Shown: in pieces, positions 39,852 through 42,956 of the stretch
Numbering within the stretch: position 1 is the stretch's first letter
Layout: the number at the start of each line of letters is the position of its first letter
Notes under the pieces: model-generated
Told to the model about the DNA's origin: nothing
The model's input: only the letters and a program-made list of their open reading frames with translations
Databases searched by the model: none
NCBI RefSeq assembly: GCF_963526985.1
Contig: NZ_CAURPW010000016.1
Location: forward strand, 1 to 42,956
Direction: 5' to 3'
Length of the DNA stretch: 42,956 nucleotides
From: an uncultured Campylobacter sp.
GTDB lineage: Bacteria; Campylobacterota; Campylobacteria; Campylobacterales; Campylobacteraceae
Translations under genes and position numbers: made by a program

Positions 39852-40834
39852 AAGATATAAAAAAGGTCGTAATAACGGGCGCTGCGGGCTTCATCGGCTC
39901 AAATTTGGCGCATTATTTCGACGAAAATTTAAAAGACGTAGAAGTGCTCGCCGTGGATAAATTTAGAAGCGACGAGAAATTTAGCAACGGCAATCTAAAA
40001 AGCTTCGGGCATTTTAAAAATTTGCTCGGATTTTCTGGCGAAATTTACGAGGGCGACATAAACTGCGCAAAGACGCTAGCTATGATCGAGAAATTCGCCC
40101 CTGGCGCAATCTTTCACGAGGCGGCGATCTCGGATACCACGGTAACCGAGCAAGGCGAGCTAATGAGGACTAATCTAAATAGCTTTAAAGACCTGCTAGA
40201 TATCTGCGAAAAAACGGGCGCGCGCATGATATACGCAAGCTCCGGCGCCACGTACGGTAACGCAAAAAGCCCGCAAAGAGTCGGCGAATGCGAAGCGCCG
40301 AATAACGTCTACGGCTTTTCAAAGCTAAAAATGGACGATCTGGGTCGAAAATACGCCAAAAAGGGCGTAGCGGTCGTGGGGCTGAGATACTTTAACGTCT
40401 ACGGCGCGAGGGAGTTTTATAAAAACAAAACCGCCTCGATGGTGCTGCAGTTCGGTCTACAAATTTTGAGCGGGAAAAATCCGCGCCTCTTTGAGGGTAG
40501 CGATAAAATCAAGCGCGACTTCGTCTATATAAAAGATATCGTGCAGGCCAATTTGCTCGCCCTAAATGCGCCAAGCGGCGTGTATAACGCGGCTACCGGC
40601 ACGGCAAGAAGCTTCCAAGAGATCGTAGATATCTTGCAGCGCGAGCTAGGGTCGAATTTACCTTGCGAATACATCCCAAACCCGTACGCGCGCTCATATC
40701 AGTTCCATACGCAAGCAGACATCGAGCCGACTAAAAAGGCGCTGGGATACGAGCCTAAATTTAGCCTGGAAGAGGGCATAAAAGACTACGTGGCCGAGAT
40801 AAAAAGGATATACGAGGAAGAGATAAATGCGTGA
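39848..40834 (+). CDS. hldD: ADP-L-glycero-D-manno-heptose-6-epimerase
   Basis: A short-chain dehydrogenase-type epimerase, last step of ADP-heptose formation. The 328 residues carry VVITGAAGFIGSNLA (NAD(P) binding), FHEAAISDTTV, SSGATYGN, the catalytic YGFSKLKMD (Y-x3-K), and GLRYFNVYGAREFYKNKTASM. It overlaps gmhB by 4 bp and hldE by 8 bp. AGAAGGAAAAAT precedes the ATG. Confidence 0.96.
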   Translation: MKDIKKVVITGAAGFIGSNLAHYFDENLKDVEVLAVDKFRSDEKFSNGNLKSFGHFKNLLGFSGEIYEGDINCAKTLAMIEKFAPGAIFHEAAISDTTVTEQGELMRTNLNSFKDLLDICEKTGARMIYASSGATYGNAKSPQRVGECEAPNNVYGFSKLKMDDLGRKYAKKGVAVVGLRYFNVYGAREFYKNKTASMVLQFGLQILSGKNPRLFEGSDKIKRDFVYIKDIVQANLLALNAPSGVYNAATGTARSFQEIVDILQRELGSNLPCEYIPNPYARSYQFHTQADIEPTKKALGYEPKFSLEEGIKDYVAEIKRIYEEEINA

Positions 40835-42230
40835 AGTACGTGCTTTAGTCGCGGGCGATCTGATGCTAGATCACTACATCTGGGGCAGCTGCGAGCGTAT
40901 CTCGCCCGAAGCTCCCGTGCAGGTGGTAAAGATAAAAAACGAAACCAAACGTCTAGGCGGAGCGGGCAACGTGGTGCTAAATTTGCTTTCATTAGGCGCA
41001 AAAGTCGGCGTCATGAGCGTGCTAGGCGATGACGAAACGGGCGACGAGATAGAGCGGATCTTGCTAGAGCAGGGCGCTAGACCTGAGTTTATCAAGCGCG
41101 AGATCGGACGCACGAGCTCGATAAAAAGCCGCGTGATGGCGACGCATCAGCAAGTCGTGCGCATAGATAAAGAAAGCGTCGAGGCCGTAACGTGCGAGGA
41201 CGAGCTGGCGGCAAATTTCGCCCGCGCGCTGGAGAGTTACGACGTCGCGCTGCTATCTGACTACGGTAAGGGCGTGCTGACGCCGTCGCTGTGCCAAAAG
41301 CTGATAAAAGCATGCGCGGATGCGGGTAAGCCCGTGCTAATCGATCCAAAAGGCGCGGACTACTCGAAATATAAGGGCGCTACGCTACTAACGCCCAATA
41401 AAAAAGAAGCGGGCGAGGCAGTGGGCTTTAAAATAGAAAACGACGAGCAGCTTTTTACGGCGTTAAATTTGCTAAAAAACGAGCTAAATTTGACACATTC
41501 GCTAATCACGATCTCGGAGGAGGGCATCGCGCTTTTAGAGGACGCTCAGGCGGTTAAATTTCCCGCTCTGGCAAAAGAGGTCTTTGACGTCACTGGCGCT
41601 GGAGATACGGTGCTAGCGACGCTGGGCGTGATGCTGGGTGCTGGCGAAGATATAAAAAAGGCGATCGAGACGGCAAATTTAGCCGCCGCAGTCGTCGTAG
41701 CTAAGGTCGGCTCAGCGACGGCTAGCTTTGAGGAGATAAACGAACTCGTGCGCCGTAAAAACGCGGCCGGCTTCGAGGAGAAAATCAAAAGCGCGGACGA
41801 ACTGGCCGCGACGCTGGCAAACCGCGGCGAAAAGCGGCTGGTTTTTACAAACGGCTGCTTTGATATCTTGCACGCGGGACACGTGAGTTATCTCGCTAAG
41901 GCGCGGGAATTTGGCGATATACTAGTCGTCGGACTAAACTCAGACGCATCGGTGCGCGCGCTAAAAGGCCACACTCGCCCCGTAAACGCGCAGGCTGATC
42001 GCGCTACCGTGCTAGCGGCGCTTGGGGCGGTTGATTACGTGACGATATTTGACGAGCTAACGCCTCTAAATTTGATCGAAAAACTACGCCCCGACGTGCT
42101 CGTAAAGGGTGCGGACTACGAAGGTAAAGAAGTCGTCGGCAGCAGCATCGTAAAAGACGTGCGGCTAGTGGAGTTCGTAGCGGGCAAAAGCACGAGCGCG
42201 ACGATAAAAAGGATAAAAAGTGAAGACTGA
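40827..42230 (+). CDS. hldE: Bifunctional heptose-7-phosphate kinase / heptose-1-phosphate adenylyltransferase
   Basis: The 467 residues hold an N-terminal PfkB-type kinase (about 1-310: GDLMLDHYIWG, KRLGGAGNVVLNLLSLGA, LLSDYGKGVL, DVTGAGDTVLATLGVML). A C-terminal nucleotidyltransferase follows (about 330-467: FTNGCFDILHAGHVSYL with the HxGH motif, VGLNSDASVRALKG, and the GSSIV end). It adds the 1-phosphate and then AMP to heptose phosphate. Both modules look intact. It overlaps hldD by 8 bp and gmhA by 11 bp. Confidence 0.96.
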   Translation: MREVRALVAGDLMLDHYIWGSCERISPEAPVQVVKIKNETKRLGGAGNVVLNLLSLGAKVGVMSVLGDDETGDEIERILLEQGARPEFIKREIGRTSSIKSRVMATHQQVVRIDKESVEAVTCEDELAANFARALESYDVALLSDYGKGVLTPSLCQKLIKACADAGKPVLIDPKGADYSKYKGATLLTPNKKEAGEAVGFKIENDEQLFTALNLLKNELNLTHSLITISEEGIALLEDAQAVKFPALAKEVFDVTGAGDTVLATLGVMLGAGEDIKKAIETANLAAAVVVAKVGSATASFEEINELVRRKNAAGFEEKIKSADELAATLANRGEKRLVFTNGCFDILHAGHVSYLAKAREFGDILVVGLNSDASVRALKGHTRPVNAQADRATVLAALGAVDYVTIFDELTPLNLIEKLRPDVLVKGADYEGKEVVGSSIVKDVRLVEFVAGKSTSATIKRIKSED

Positions 42231-42786
42231 AGAGATGATAAAAAGCGAGCTAGAGGGACATCTAGCCACTATTAAGGCGACATTTGCGCTGGAAGCCGGT
42301 ATCAAAAAAGCCTGCGAAACGGCGGTAGCGACGCTAAAGGCGGGCGGTAAAATTTTACTTTGCGGAAACGGCGGAAGTGCTGCAGACGCGCAGCACATCG
42401 CAGCCGAGCTAACGGGTCGCTACAAAACCGAGCGCGGCGCGCTAGCGGGCATCGCGCTAACGACCGATACCTCCGCGCTCACGGCGATCGGCAACGACTA
42501 CGGATATGAGTTTGTTTTCTCGCGTCAGCTGGAGGCTCTGGGCCGCGAGGGCGACCTGCTCATCGCGATCTCTACTAGCGGAAACAGCGGCAACGTGCTA
42601 AAAGCGCTCGAGCTAGCGCAAAAAATCGGCATCAAAACAATCGGGCTAAGCGGCCGCACGGGAGGCGCGATGAACGAGCTTTGCGAGCTAAATTTGGTCG
42701 TGCCGTCAAACGATACGCCGCGCATCCAAGAGATGCACATAATGATAGGGCATATCATCTGCCAAGCTATCGACGATGCGTTTTAG
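42220..42786 (+). CDS. gmhA: Sedoheptulose-7-phosphate isomerase
   Basis: It catalyses the first step of heptose synthesis, forming D-glycero-D-manno-heptose-7-phosphate. The 188 residues have the SIS-fold LCGNGGSAADAQHIAAELTGRY, TTDTSALTAIGNDYG, ISTSGNSGNVLKAL and the metal/substrate histidine region IQEMHIMIGHIICQ. The GTG start lies inside hldE, after AAAAGG; translation is probably coupled. The order gmhB-hldD-hldE-gmhA is that of C. jejuni. Confidence 0.96.
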   Translation: MKTEEMIKSELEGHLATIKATFALEAGIKKACETAVATLKAGGKILLCGNGGSAADAQHIAAELTGRYKTERGALAGIALTTDTSALTAIGNDYGYEFVFSRQLEALGREGDLLIAISTSGNSGNVLKALELAQKIGIKTIGLSGRTGGAMNELCELNLVVPSNDTPRIQEMHIMIGHIICQAIDDAF

Positions 42787-42805
42787 GCTAAATTTAAAAG
42801 TATTT

Positions 42806-42845
42806 GCGGCGGCGGAGTCAAATTTAATCCGCCTTGCCGCTTTTT
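42806..42845 (+). terminator. Rho-independent terminator of the heptose operon
   Basis: GCGGC+GGCGGA and TCCGCC+GCCGC (with a small internal loop) form a GC-rich stem between 42806 and 42840, followed by TTTTT. It lies 19 bp after the gmhA stop. Confidence 0.8.
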
Positions 42846-42880
42846 AACGCCGCCTAGCGCGCAAGCAAATTTAATCACCC

Positions 42881-42956
42881 ATGAAAACCCAAGCTCCAGC
42901 CTACGCCGTCATCGATCTAAAATCCTTCTACGCCTCGGTCGAGTGCGTGGAGCGAG
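42881..42956 (+). CDS. Y-family DNA polymerase (UmuC/DinB type), 3' truncated
   Basis: Twenty-five codons are visible before the window ends: an ATG, then TQAPAYAVIDLKSFYASVECVER. IDLKSFYASVECVER is the catalytic-Asp N-terminal motif of translesion Y-family polymerases; the SVECVER wording fits the UmuC/UvrX branch as well as DinB. It lies 35 bp after the heptose-operon terminator, so it is a separate unit. No clear ribosome-binding site is seen. Confidence 0.85.
   Translation, partial: MKTQAPAYAVIDLKSFYASVECVER

Noticed and set aside
1..42956. CRISPR arrays, tRNA or rRNA genes, IS elements
   Set aside because: No regularly spaced repeats, cloverleaf-like GTTCRA segments, rRNA blocks or transposase motifs were seen.
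1..42956. Phase-variable poly-G/C tracts typical of Campylobacter surface genes
   Set aside because: No G or C run of seven or more was noticed; the only switch-like lesion is the T-run in the cation-efflux gene.

Overview
The window is a chromosomal segment of an epsilonproteobacterium. It is most likely an oral-type Campylobacter of the rectus/showae/curvus kind. This rests on the gene content and order (gap-pgk-tpiA-fabI; miaB next to an HP0268-like gene and nusA; dnaX facing rho; ccoI-ccoS, cytochrome c, gmhB-hldD-hldE-gmhA), on the TATAAT-type -10 boxes in A/T-rich leaders, and on coding DNA that is GC-richer than C. jejuni. Species level is inference. No rRNA, tRNA, CRISPR array, IS element or prophage was seen.

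Layout. 1-3.9 kb: lower glycolysis/gluconeogenesis (gap, 5' truncated; pgk; tpiA), then fabI. tpiA and fabI are separated by an unusual pair of related, oppositely oriented hairpins. 3.9-6.2 kb: one unrecognised small gene and a decayed Old Yellow Enzyme gene. 6.2-10.1 kb: an iron-uptake module, exbB-exbD-tonB on the minus strand, divergent from a TonB-dependent receptor. 10.4-13.8 kb (minus): prfB, a small unknown gene, an RclA-like flavoprotein and a Sel1-repeat lipoprotein. 13.9-17.1 kb (plus): panC-rimO-tilS. 17.5-23.6 kb (minus): a DUF438/hemerythrin/PAS protein, a PilM/PilN/PilO-like inner-membrane set, an unknown membrane-anchored protein, a DUF374 acyltransferase, miaB and an HP0268-like nuclease. 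23.7-31.9 kb: nusA, an unusually long dnaX bracketed by two unrecognised A/T-rich membrane-anchored proteins, a tiny lipoprotein, and convergent rho. 32.0-37.0 kb: a cation-efflux gene with an apparent frameshift, two tandem secreted DUF1566 proteins, and the cbb3-oxidase assembly pair ccoI-ccoS. 37.6-42.96 kb: a flavodoxin-fold quinone reductase, two tandem c-type cytochromes, the complete ADP-heptose pathway gmhB-hldD-hldE-gmhA, and the start of a Y-family DNA polymerase.

Most of this is core metabolism and information processing. The parts that most deserve a second look are: (i) the two 51-nt hairpins between tpiA and fabI, whose cores differ by paired compensatory substitutions; (ii) the tandem DUF1566 genes, whose 3' ends differ mainly in NNY codons on a conserved scaffold; (iii) the A/T-rich unknown proteins around dnaX; (iv) the PilMNO-like set without ATPase or secretin in view; and (v) the very dense AAATTT word, which accumulates in low-complexity insertions such as the DnaX tail. 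All calls are from reading the sequence; no database search was run.
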